Assembly: GCF_022808815.1 (NCBI RefSeq)
Contig: NZ_JAKZLC010000002.1
Location: 372,001 to 436,000, forward strand
DNA from: Geothrix paludis
Lineage (GTDB): Bacteria; Acidobacteriota; Holophagae; Holophagales; Holophagaceae
DNA length: 64,000 nt
Direction: 5' to 3'
The notes beneath the pieces are model-generated. The model saw only the letters and a program-made list of their open reading frames with translations. It made no database searches and was not told where the DNA came from. This document shows, piece after piece, positions 26,101 through 33,495 of this stretch. The translations under genes were made by a program, and so were the position numbers. Each line of letters opens with the position of its first letter. Positions within the stretch are counted from its first letter, which is position 1.

Positions 26101-26469
26101 CAGCGTGCGGCTGCGGGCCCAGTAGATGTCCGTGCCGTCCTCGAAGATCACGTAGACGTAGGAGAACCCGAAATCTGACAGGGCTCGGACCGCCTTCACC
26201 TTCGGGGCGCCCAGGAGGCTAGTGACGATGGGGTAGGTGACCTGGTCCTCGACGATGTCGGGGCTCCGGTCCCACTTGCTGTAGACGATAACCTGGGTGT
26301 CGCTCAGGTCCGGCAGCGCGTCCAGTGGGATGTTCCGCATGGTCCAGAAGGACATGGCAAGCAGAACCGCCGAGGCGGCCATCACCAGCCAGCGGTTCTC
26401 CGCCGAGAAGCGGATGATCCGCTGCAGGAAGGTCGGGTGTTCAGGGTCGTAGGCGACGTTTCCGCTCAT
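23155..26469 (-). CDS. cusA: Heavy-metal RND efflux pump, CusA/CzcA family
   Basis: An 1104-residue inner-membrane RND transporter of the heavy-metal (HME) group. It opens with '[44 protein letters not shown]', contains '[21 protein letters not shown]' in TM4 (proton-relay acidic residue), '[24 protein letters not shown]' and the C-terminal TM block '[22 protein letters not shown]'. These match CusA-type Cu(I)/Ag(I) pumps more closely than CzcA; the CusB partner upstream with heavy-metal-binding domains supports that. It uses proton influx to push periplasmic metal through CusB/CusC. Met-triad residues were not verified. It is 10 bases downstream of cusB. Confidence 0.92.
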   Translation of the reverse strand: [1104 protein letters not shown]

Positions 26470-26479
26470 CTCTTCCCCT

Positions 26480-27940
26480 TCAGTGTTGGTGGCCGCCCGC
26501 CGGGGCGGCGGCCGGGGAAGCGGGTTTCTGGCTCAGGTGTGCCAGGGCGGCCTTGAGGCGGGACTCGGAATCCACCAGGAAGTTCGCGCGGACGACCACC
26601 TCGTCACCGGCCTTCAGGCCCGAACGGATCTCGACCTTCTCGCCCACGGTGGTACCAGTGGTCACTTCCCTGGGTTCAAACTTGCCGTCACCCAGGGCAA
26701 TGAAGGCCACCTTGGTGGTGCCGGCATCCAGCACAGCGTCCAGGGGAACCAGCAGACCCTTTCGCCCCGGGCCCTTGAGTAGGACCTCTCCGAACATCTC
26801 GGGCTTCAGGTCACCCTTGGGGTTGGCGAATTCCAGGCGGGCTTTGGCCGTGCGGGTCTTGGGATCCATGACAGGGTCCACGAAGGCCACCCGACCCTTG
26901 AAGGTGTGGCCCGGCTGGCTCTCGAGGCTTAGGTCCGCAGACGCACCCACCTTCACACGGCCGAGCTCGGCCTCGTAGATGTCCGTGAGAACCCACACAC
27001 GACTTAGGTCCGTGATTTCGAAGGGGATGTCCGCAGGGGTAATCCGGGCGCCTTCCACCACGTTCTTCGCCGTCACGATGCCCGAGATGGGGCTGCGCAA
27101 GGTGAGGGACTTCTGGACCTCGCCTGTCTTCTCCAGGCGGTCCACGGCCTCCGCAGGCACATCCCAGAGCAGCAGGCGCCGCTTCGCAGATTCCAGCAGC
27201 TCGCCACCGGACTGCTGGAGCGATCCACTGCTCAGGGCCTTCTGGGTCTTCAGGGCCAGCAGGTATTCCCGCTGGGCGCTGACGAACTCAGGGCTGTAGA
27301 GGCTGAACAAGGGCTGGCCCTTGGCCACGGGCTTGCCCACGTAGTCCACGAAGAGCTTCTCCACGAAACCCTCCACCTTCACGTTCACCTTGCGAACGCG
27401 TGTCTCGTCCACCGCCACGCGGCCGACGGTGCGGAGCTCCCCGCCGACGAGGCCTTCAGTCACTTTGTCCGTTCTCAGGCCGATCAACTGCTGGCGCTCG
27501 TGATCGATTTTCACCGTGGCATGGGACTCGATCCCCGTTCCTTCACCCTTCAGGTCGCCCTCGTAGACAGGGACATAGTCCATGCCCATTTCGTCCTTCA
27601 TGGGGACCTGGGACGTCATGCTGGGATTCATCGGGGAGCGATAGTAGACGATCTTCCCCTTGTCCTTGGGAGCCTCCCCATCCATGGGCACCAGGTCCAT
27701 GCCGCAGATGGGGCAGGTTCCCGCATGGTCCTGGATGATCTGAGGATGCATGGGGCACTGGAACATCTGCTTCTTGGGCGTTGAAGCCGTGGTGGCGGAT
27801 TCGGCCCCATGGTCATGCTTGGGCGTGGGGCGCAGGAGCAGGGTGCCTCCCACACCGGCCACCAGCCCCAAGGCCACCAGGCCTAGTGTGCGGAGGCGGG
27901 AGGGGCGGGCGGGGGTTGTCTCAATGGATTCATCAATCAT
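26480..27940 (-). CDS. cusB: Periplasmic adaptor CusB with heavy-metal-binding domains
   Basis: A 486-residue membrane-fusion protein. An N-terminal anchor (about 16-36) is followed by a heavy-metal-binding domain 'QMFQCPMHPQIIQDHAGTCPICGMDLVPM' and a second degenerate one ('YYRSPMNPSMTSQVPMKDEMGMDYVPVY'), then the lipoyl/barrel/alpha-hairpin body ('VNVKVEGFVEKLFVDYVGKPVAKGQPLFSLYSPEFVSAQREYL') and a C-terminal His-rich end (AGGHQH). This is the standard CusB arrangement of Cu/Ag efflux. It links CusA to the CusC channel and delivers metal to the pump. It lies between cusC and cusA. Confidence 0.93.
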   Translation of the reverse strand: MIDESIETTPARPSRLRTLGLVALGLVAGVGGTLLLRPTPKHDHGAESATTASTPKKQMFQCPMHPQIIQDHAGTCPICGMDLVPMDGEAPKDKGKIVYYRSPMNPSMTSQVPMKDEMGMDYVPVYEGDLKGEGTGIESHATVKIDHERQQLIGLRTDKVTEGLVGGELRTVGRVAVDETRVRKVNVKVEGFVEKLFVDYVGKPVAKGQPLFSLYSPEFVSAQREYLLALKTQKALSSGSLQQSGGELLESAKRRLLLWDVPAEAVDRLEKTGEVQKSLTLRSPISGIVTAKNVVEGARITPADIPFEITDLSRVWVLTDIYEAELGRVKVGASADLSLESQPGHTFKGRVAFVDPVMDPKTRTAKARLEFANPKGDLKPEMFGEVLLKGPGRKGLLVPLDAVLDAGTTKVAFIALGDGKFEPREVTTGTTVGEKVEIRSGLKAGDEVVVRANFLVDSESRLKAALAHLSQKPASPAAAPAGGHQH

Positions 27941-27954
27941 GGTCTACTCCGGGC

Positions 27955-29391
27955 TCACATCGATTTCATGGCAGGACCGCCTTCGCCCTTGGCGGAGGTC
28001 GTTCCGGATTTGGCAGGGGACGAGGGCATGGCGGATCCGCCAGGGCTCCCACCCATCCCCATGGACCCACTGCTCAAGCTTTGAGCGGTGATGGCAGGTG
28101 TCCCCGCCAGGTTGAATTCCTCTTGGGCGATTTGCAGAGCCTGCGCTTGCGCCAGGGTCTGGAGGAACCCACCTCGATCGGAAATCCAGCCGTTGAGAGC
28201 CTCTAACGCGCTCAGGAAAGGTGCGCGACCGGTTTCATACTGAGCCAAATTGGCCTGGAAACTGGACTCGCTCTGGACCAACAGCCCTTCTCGGTAGAGC
28301 CGCAACGTGTCGAGTGCCGCTTCTAGCTGGGCCGAACGCTCGTGGATTCTTTGGTTGAGAAGAATACGGATGCTTTCTGCGTCGGAGCCCTGAGCGCGCC
28401 GACGGAGTTCCTGCTCAGAGACAGCCCGCTGTTGTTTCTGCTTGGACCAGACAGGAAGGGAGACGGAGAATCCGACCTGCCACATGGGATCAAGTCCACC
28501 GCGGGGCATGATGCCGGCGCTGACCGCAAAATCCGGGTAACGATCCCGCTTGGCCAGATCCAGGCTGCGTTCTGCCTGCTTGATGCCGAGGCGGGCGGCC
28601 TGAAGTTCAGGGCTCTCCTTTTCGGCCCGGCTCGTCCAGATCTCTACCGGGCTTGCCTCGGGGAGAACATCCTCAAGACGGGCTGTTGTTGGAATCGGCT
28701 CCTCGGATGAGAGCCCGCGAAGCCGGTTCAACGTGGCCTGGAGGACCTGCTCCTCGGAGCGGAGCGAGATGCGTGCCTGACGGATGCGGTTCTGTTCAAG
28801 CTGGGCCCGGAGAAGATCCGCCTGCGACCCTTGGCCCACCTCATACCTCAGCTTGGTGATGTCGCTGGCCTTCTGCCAGAAGAGGGCCTGCTGATCGAGC
28901 AGTTCCATTTGTCCGCGCACGAGCAGCAGTCCGAAATAAGCCCGTTTCACGTCGGCGATGAGGGTGAGACGAGTACGGTCTTCCGTCAGCTTCGATGCCT
29001 CGGCTCCAAGGCTAGAGATTTCGCCTCGGAGACTCCGCTTCCCGGGCCAGTACAGCGGCTGGGTGAGCATTACCTGGTAGTAGCTCGTCTCCATCTTTCC
29101 GACCTGGATCCCTTTGAATCCATCGTTCTGAAGGCCCAGCGTCAGGCTGGGGTCGGGTAAGGCCTTGGATTGAGGGACGCGCTCTTTCTCGGCCTCCACC
29201 AAGGATTTGGCCTTAGCGAGATCCGGGTTGCGATCCAGGGTCTCCTGGATCAGCGATTTCAAAAGAGGGTCTTCCGTCTGCGCCGCCTGTAGGTTGGCAG
29301 GCAAGGAAGCTGAAGCGGTTGGGGATGCCTGGGTCTGGGCCCACCCGACGACCGGGATGAGGCCCAATGCCAGGCGCGCGAATCTGCGCAT
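27955..29391 (-). CDS. cusC: Outer-membrane efflux channel, TolC/CusC family
   Basis: A 478-residue outer-membrane factor with a signal peptide ending VGWAQ and two OEP repeats. The first covers 'LIQETLDRNPDLAKAKSLVEAEKERVPQSKALPDPSLTLGLQND'; the second starts near 'EIWTSRAEKESPELQAARLGIKQAERSLDLAKRDRYPDFAVSAGIMPRG'. The long helices of the periplasmic tunnel follow each. The C-terminal 50 residues are Gly/Ser/Met-rich (SSGSMGMGGSPGGSAMP), an unusual extension that may bind Cu(I) through Met. It starts the Cus efflux unit with cusB and cusA. Confidence 0.9.
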   Translation of the reverse strand: MRRFARLALGLIPVVGWAQTQASPTASASLPANLQAAQTEDPLLKSLIQETLDRNPDLAKAKSLVEAEKERVPQSKALPDPSLTLGLQNDGFKGIQVGKMETSYYQVMLTQPLYWPGKRSLRGEISSLGAEASKLTEDRTRLTLIADVKRAYFGLLLVRGQMELLDQQALFWQKASDITKLRYEVGQGSQADLLRAQLEQNRIRQARISLRSEEQVLQATLNRLRGLSSEEPIPTTARLEDVLPEASPVEIWTSRAEKESPELQAARLGIKQAERSLDLAKRDRYPDFAVSAGIMPRGGLDPMWQVGFSVSLPVWSKQKQQRAVSEQELRRRAQGSDAESIRILLNQRIHERSAQLEAALDTLRLYREGLLVQSESSFQANLAQYETGRAPFLSALEALNGWISDRGGFLQTLAQAQALQIAQEEFNLAGTPAITAQSLSSGSMGMGGSPGGSAMPSSPAKSGTTSAKGEGGPAMKSM

Positions 29392-29460
29392 GGACGAACT
29401 CCGAGAAATGAGGGTGGGTGCAGCTCCAATCAGCTTTTTCAGCTGGACAAGCCGATCCCC

Positions 29461-29922
29461 TCAAATCCGAAATACCGCCAAGATTGCGAGTGTGTCCAGG
29501 GGCCGACCGCGTGGAATATCCGTAGCCCGAACCGTCCAATTAAGGGCATGCCCTTCCCGGATGGCAAAGGACATCTCACGGACTAGCACACCGGCCCAAG
29601 GCCTGGGCTCGGGCTTCCGTTCTGGGTTCAGATCTCTTTCAGCAAGGTTCTCTTCGGCCATGCTCGAGGATGTGGAGGATACCCCTCCTGGACAAGGCGT
29701 GCTCGGAGAAGAGCAGTTGGATCCGGCGCCACCTTGCGTCGCAGGCGAAGTCGGCCGATTCGGGGCCATCGGCTTCGTCGCGCACGCACAGTCTGCATCG
29801 GAAACGGCCCCACATCCACAAAGGCAGGCCAAAGCTGCTGGCCCTGCCACCATGCGCGCCATTTCCACCGGCCCGACCAAGGTCAGGATCGCAATCGCGA
29901 TGTAGTGGAACAGACGACGCAA
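29461..29922 (-). CDS. Cys-rich membrane-anchored or secreted protein, unknown function
   Basis: A 153-residue protein with a hydrophobic N-terminus (FHYIAIAILTLVGPVEM) and a cluster of cysteines (ACLCGCGAVSDADCACATKP), then a disordered Ser/Pro linker and a short C-terminal segment. TTG 29922 is used because AGAGGTGG precedes it. Being the first gene of the minus-strand Cus run, it may be the first to meet incoming metal. No family recognised; the CxCxC cluster suggests metal binding. Confidence 0.55.
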   Translation of the reverse strand: MRRLFHYIAIAILTLVGPVEMARMVAGPAALACLCGCGAVSDADCACATKPMAPNRPTSPATQGGAGSNCSSPSTPCPGGVSSTSSSMAEENLAERDLNPERKPEPRPWAGVLVREMSFAIREGHALNWTVRATDIPRGRPLDTLAILAVFRI

Positions 29923-30464
29923 GGGACACCACCTCTTGGGGGGAAGTCTAGACCGGGGGTCATCTCATGCAACGCACTTTCACATTCCGAACCTTCCTCC
30001 AGGTCGATTCCCGGAGAATTTCGTCTCGCAGGACTTTGATCTATTAATTCGAATAAAGCGATTTACGTGTAAATCGACGATGCGAAGCCGCTTGAGCCCA
30101 GTCGTGACTCGAGTCACTGAAATGGAGCTCTCTCTTTAATCTGTTCTTAATCTTTCGAATCGTGAGGCCCGCCGCCTAAACGTCCCGTCACCATGGCGCG
30201 GCTTGGCCTTCGCCAGAGAGCCCTGACCGGCACCCTTACGGCCTGTGCACGACACCGGCATGGGCAGAGAGGTAAGGCGGCTTCGCATTCTCTACCGGCA
30301 GTGGCACGCCTCTTCTCACCCTAGGCACTCAAATCCCGCCGTTTCGGAGCGGGCGTAAGCCATCCATGTTCCGGGAGAAGTGCCGGATACCGGGTGGTGG
30401 AAGGTAATGAATCACTGCGGTGTATGGTAGGAGGGCAATCCACTATTACACGACTCCGTGTATC
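29923..30464. promoter_or_regulatory. Divergent promoter region of the Cus and Czc operons
   Basis: The 540-base gap between the minus-strand Cus run and the plus-strand ArsR/Czc run. It contains a perfect dyad CGATTTAC-GT-GTAAATCG at 30059-30076, in a locally AT-rich patch, and a second dyad at 30447-30462 listed separately. No gene is evident. The first dyad is well placed for a metal-responsive repressor or activator of the Cus side. Confidence 0.55.
30447..30462 (+). promoter_or_regulatory. Probable ArsR-type operator upstream of the Czc operon
   Basis: TACACG-ACTC-CGTGTA, a perfect six-base dyad with a four-base spacer, ends just before the ATG of the arsR-type gene. A repressor bound here would block its own operon, the classic ArsR/SmtB arrangement. 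The dyad is seen; the binding is inferred. Confidence 0.6.
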
Positions 30465-30854
30465 ATGACTCCGATGGCTAAGCCCACCCTGAAGGTCTCT
30501 CCTTGTCCCCCTAAGACGCCTCTCACGAAGCGACCTCTGTTGGGTCCCGGCGAATCTTCTGAACTGGCGCGGATCTTCGATGTGCTCGCCTCCGACACCA
30601 GGCTCCGTCTTCTCCATGCCCTTGTGCTCCTAGGCGACCCCTGCATGAGCGACCTGGCCGAAGCCGTGGGAATGAAGCCCCAGGCGGTCTCCAACCAGCT
30701 CCGCCGTCTGGTTGACTTGAGCATCCTCAGCACGCGCCGTCATGGGACCCACATCCACTACCGCATCGTGGATCCATGCGTGACCAAGCTCATGTATCAC
30801 GGGCTCTGCCTCATCGAGGAGACCCACACCCACGCTCAAGTGACCGCGTCATGA
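30465..30854 (+). CDS. ArsR/SmtB-family metal-sensing repressor
   Basis: A 129-residue winged-helix repressor: 'ELARIFDVLASDTRLRLLHALVLLGDPCMSDLAEAVGMKPQAVSNQLRRLVDLSILSTRRHGTHIHYRI'. The alpha3 position carries Cys in DPCMSDL, and the C-terminal helix has DPCVTKLMYHG and a His-rich end (ETHTHAQ). These could form Cys/His sites for Zn, Cd or a related ion, as in CmtR/SmtB relatives. ATG 30465 (or 30474) follows the operator-like dyad. Its stop overlaps the start of the next gene, so it is the first gene of the czc-type operon and likely its repressor. Confidence 0.9.
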   Translation: MTPMAKPTLKVSPCPPKTPLTKRPLLGPGESSELARIFDVLASDTRLRLLHALVLLGDPCMSDLAEAVGMKPQAVSNQLRRLVDLSILSTRRHGTHIHYRIVDPCVTKLMYHGLCLIEETHTHAQVTAS

Positions 30855-31120
30855 AGCGCTGGGTCGCGATCCTGCTCCTCTGCCTGGTTTCCTTCTACCT
30901 GGGCGCAACGAGTCTGGATCAGTGCACCGAAGGCGTGAACGACGACTGTGCCCCCATCTGCCACATCCTCTGTGCGGATGGCTGTGCCACCGTCCCAGTC
31001 CCGGAGTCTCCGGTTCCCCCGGCCCCCGATCCGTTGCCTCGCCCTCGTTACGAGGCCGAGCGGGCCGAGCACCTCGTCAGCATGGTCATCGAACCCGAGA
31101 AGGGTCCCCCCCGGGCCTGA
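30851..31120 (+). CDS. Small secreted Cys-rich protein
   Basis: An 89-residue protein with a signal or anchor peptide (MKRWVAILLLCLVSFYLGATS) and a compact Cys cluster 'DQCTEGVNDDCAPICHILCADGCATV' followed by a Pro-rich linker and an acidic end. Five cysteines and a His in about 25 residues suggest a metal-binding or disulfide-stapled domain. The start overlaps the ArsR stop. It precedes czcC, so it belongs to the operon; function not recognised. Confidence 0.65.
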   Translation: MKRWVAILLLCLVSFYLGATSLDQCTEGVNDDCAPICHILCADGCATVPVPESPVPPAPDPLPRPRYEAERAEHLVSMVIEPEKGPPRA

Positions 31121-31192
31121 GCGATTCCAGCTTCGAAGCCACGGCTGGGCCTCGCCTTGCCGCGCCATCCACTCGAACCGATTGAGGCTCCC

Positions 31193-32368
31193 ATGCGATC
31201 TCTCCTTCTTGGGGCGATGCCCTGCCTGCTCTTCGCGCAGGCGCCGCCCCTCTCCTACGACGACATCATCCAGCGGGCCCGGACCAGCCCCGAGCAATTC
31301 CGGACCGAGGCCCTGCTCGCTGAACGGCATCGAGCCCTGGCCAGCACACGTGGATTCCTGCGCGAGGGACCAGCCCTTGGCATCGCCGCCGGGCCTCGCA
31401 CGAACCCTATCGCTCCGACGACAACGGACCAGACCATAGATCTGGACTTGCCGTTGTTTTTGTCGCAAGGCACCCGGAGTCGCCTGGAGGCATCCCTCGG
31501 CAAGGCCGACCCGGCGCTTCGTGACGCCGCCAAGATTGAGGCACGTTTCCGTCTCCGCCAAGCCTATCTGGACGCCTGGCTGGCCGAGGAGGTCCTGCAC
31601 CTTCGGGAGACGGATCTCGCGACGGTGCAAGCGTGGTTCAAAGCCGCCCAGGTGCGGCTGGAGACCGGAGCGGACCCCGCGTTCCAGGTGACCCTGGTCG
31701 AAGGCGAGCGGCTCCGCGCCCAGGCTGATCTGGACGAGGCCCGCCGCCAGCGACTGAACGCCTGGGCCGTGCTGCGATCCCTGGCTGATGTGCCCTCGGC
31801 ACCTACCGTTTTGGCGGCCCCGGGGGAGGCTTCCCTGCCACCCTCCGACGACCTCCAACCCAGGTTCGAGGCCAGCACCCTGCGCCGGGCCATCCAGGAG
31901 CGTCTGGATCTGGAAGAGCAGGCCCTTCGGCACCAGGAAGCCATCGCCACCAGCCGGTGGAGTCTCCGAGGCAGCTACGGCAAGGAAGGGGAAGACCGCA
32001 TCGGCAAGGTTGTCTTTGCGTATCGCTTTCCCCGCCCGGGTGAAGGTCAGGCCGTCCGGCGGGAGACGGAGGCCACTATCCAGGCCACCAAGCGTGAGCT
32101 GGAGACCGCCCTACTGGAACTGGATGCCCGCTTCCAATCCGCGCTGGCAAGGCTTCAGACCGCCACGCCGCCCTTGCCCTTCACGGGCTTCGAGCAGTCC
32201 CTCAAGGCCATCAGCTTGCGCCTCAGCGAGGGCAAGGAACGCCCTTCCGAGGCCCTGCCCATCCGCCGCCAGCTCCTGGAGGCGAAGGCCGCTTCCTTCC
32301 GCCGCCTCTACGCCGCCCACCTTCTGTCCGCCGAAGTCCAGGCCCTCACCAACGGGGTGAACCCATGA
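31193..32368 (+). CDS. czcC: Outer-membrane efflux channel, TolC/CzcC family
   Basis: A 391-residue outer-membrane factor with a short signal peptide (MRSLLLGAMPCLLFAQ) and the two-repeat TolC layout ('YDDIIQRARTSPEQFRTEALLAERHRALAST', then 'FEASTLRRAIQERLDLEEQALRHQEAIATSRWSLRGSYGKEG'). It is shorter than the CusC channel in this window. ATG 31193 is chosen because it opens the signal peptide. It overlaps czcB by four bases; the three efflux genes form one operon under the ArsR-type gene. Confidence 0.85.
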   Translation: MRSLLLGAMPCLLFAQAPPLSYDDIIQRARTSPEQFRTEALLAERHRALASTRGFLREGPALGIAAGPRTNPIAPTTTDQTIDLDLPLFLSQGTRSRLEASLGKADPALRDAAKIEARFRLRQAYLDAWLAEEVLHLRETDLATVQAWFKAAQVRLETGADPAFQVTLVEGERLRAQADLDEARRQRLNAWAVLRSLADVPSAPTVLAAPGEASLPPSDDLQPRFEASTLRRAIQERLDLEEQALRHQEAIATSRWSLRGSYGKEGEDRIGKVVFAYRFPRPGEGQAVRRETEATIQATKRELETALLELDARFQSALARLQTATPPLPFTGFEQSLKAISLRLSEGKERPSEALPIRRQLLEAKAASFRRLYAAHLLSAEVQALTNGVNP

Positions 32369-33495
32369 ACCATGTCCTTCGACTGTCCCTCTTATCCCTT
32401 GTGCTGATCGCCACCACGGCATGCGACCGCAAGGCCGCGCCCCCTGAAACCAAGGAGGCCCACAAGGATGAGGCCACCCGGGGCGACGAGCCCATGCACC
32501 TCCCGCTGAAGGAGATCCGGGGGCTCCGGTTCCTGGTCGTCCCTGAACCGACGGCCGAGGGGGCCTGGTATCCCGCCGAGGCCATCGGGGACGAATCCGC
32601 CCAGGCGATCCTCAGCAGCCCTGTGAAAGGCATCGTCTCGGCCATCCAGGTTTCCCCGGGCCGGCGCGTCGGGACCGGGGCCGGGCTGATCACCCTCCAG
32701 AGTCCGGAGCTGGCCCGTCTCAAAGCCGACTGGCTGTCCACCAGGGCGAAGCGCGAACGCGCGGAAGCCGAACTGGCCCGGGAGCAGCGTCTCTACGAAG
32801 CCCAGGCCGGTTCGAGGCGGGACCAGGAAGCCGCCCGAAGCGACGCGGCCACGGCCCGGGCGGAGGAGGAGGCCGCCCGGCTCGCCCTGGAGGCCCGGGG
32901 CCTGAAGCCGGAAGCTGCCGGCGCCGTCCTGACCGTGAAGGCCCCGAAGGCGGGGGTGGTCACGACCTACAAGATCCAGCTCGGGCAGGGGGTCGAGGCC
33001 GGGCAGGACCTGGGCAGCTTCCAGGCCGCTTCCGCCGCCATCGTCCGGCTGGAGCTGCCGCTCCCGGCCCCCGAGAACTGGCGGCCTGGCGCGGTCACGG
33101 AGGTCCGGAAGGGCGACGGCCAGCGCTGGAAGGCCCGGCTGGAGGGCACGCCCATGACCCTCACCACGGACACCCGGCGCCTGAGCTACCGCCTGCGGCT
33201 GCTCGGGGGTCCACTGCCGATTCCCGGCACGCCGCTGGAAGTCCATGTGCCCCTGGCCAGGACAGTCGTTCTTCCCCAGAGCGCCCTTCAGCAGGTGGAA
33301 GGCATCTGGGGTGTCTTCGTGAAGGATGGCGAAGAGGCCGAGTTCCGGCCCGTGCGCCGGGGCCCTGAGCTGGGCACCGACGTGATGGTGCTCGACGGTG
33401 TGAAGCCCGGCGAGACCGTGGTGGGCGAAGGGGCCTATCTGCTGAAGTCCCTCCAGATCAAGCGTAAGAGCGGCGGGGAAGACCATGACCACTGA
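32365..33495 (+). CDS. czcB: Periplasmic adaptor lipoprotein, CzcB family
   Basis: A 376-residue membrane-fusion protein with a lipoprotein signal (LLSLVLIATTAC, lipobox ending at Cys20), a barrel-lipoyl-hairpin body ('AILSSPVKGIVSAIQVSPGRRVGTGAGLITLQSPELARLKADWL' and 'LTVKAPKAGVVTTYKIQLGQGVEAG'), and a His-rich end (EDHDH). It lacks the CPMHP-type metal-binding domain of CusB, fitting a Zn/Cd/Co-type Czc system rather than Cu/Ag. It overlaps czcA by 11 bases. Confidence 0.88.
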   Translation: MNHVLRLSLLSLVLIATTACDRKAAPPETKEAHKDEATRGDEPMHLPLKEIRGLRFLVVPEPTAEGAWYPAEAIGDESAQAILSSPVKGIVSAIQVSPGRRVGTGAGLITLQSPELARLKADWLSTRAKRERAEAELAREQRLYEAQAGSRRDQEAARSDAATARAEEEAARLALEARGLKPEAAGAVLTVKAPKAGVVTTYKIQLGQGVEAGQDLGSFQAASAAIVRLELPLPAPENWRPGAVTEVRKGDGQRWKARLEGTPMTLTTDTRRLSYRLRLLGGPLPIPGTPLEVHVPLARTVVLPQSALQQVEGIWGVFVKDGEEAEFRPVRRGPELGTDVMVLDGVKPGETVVGEGAYLLKSLQIKRKSGGEDHDH

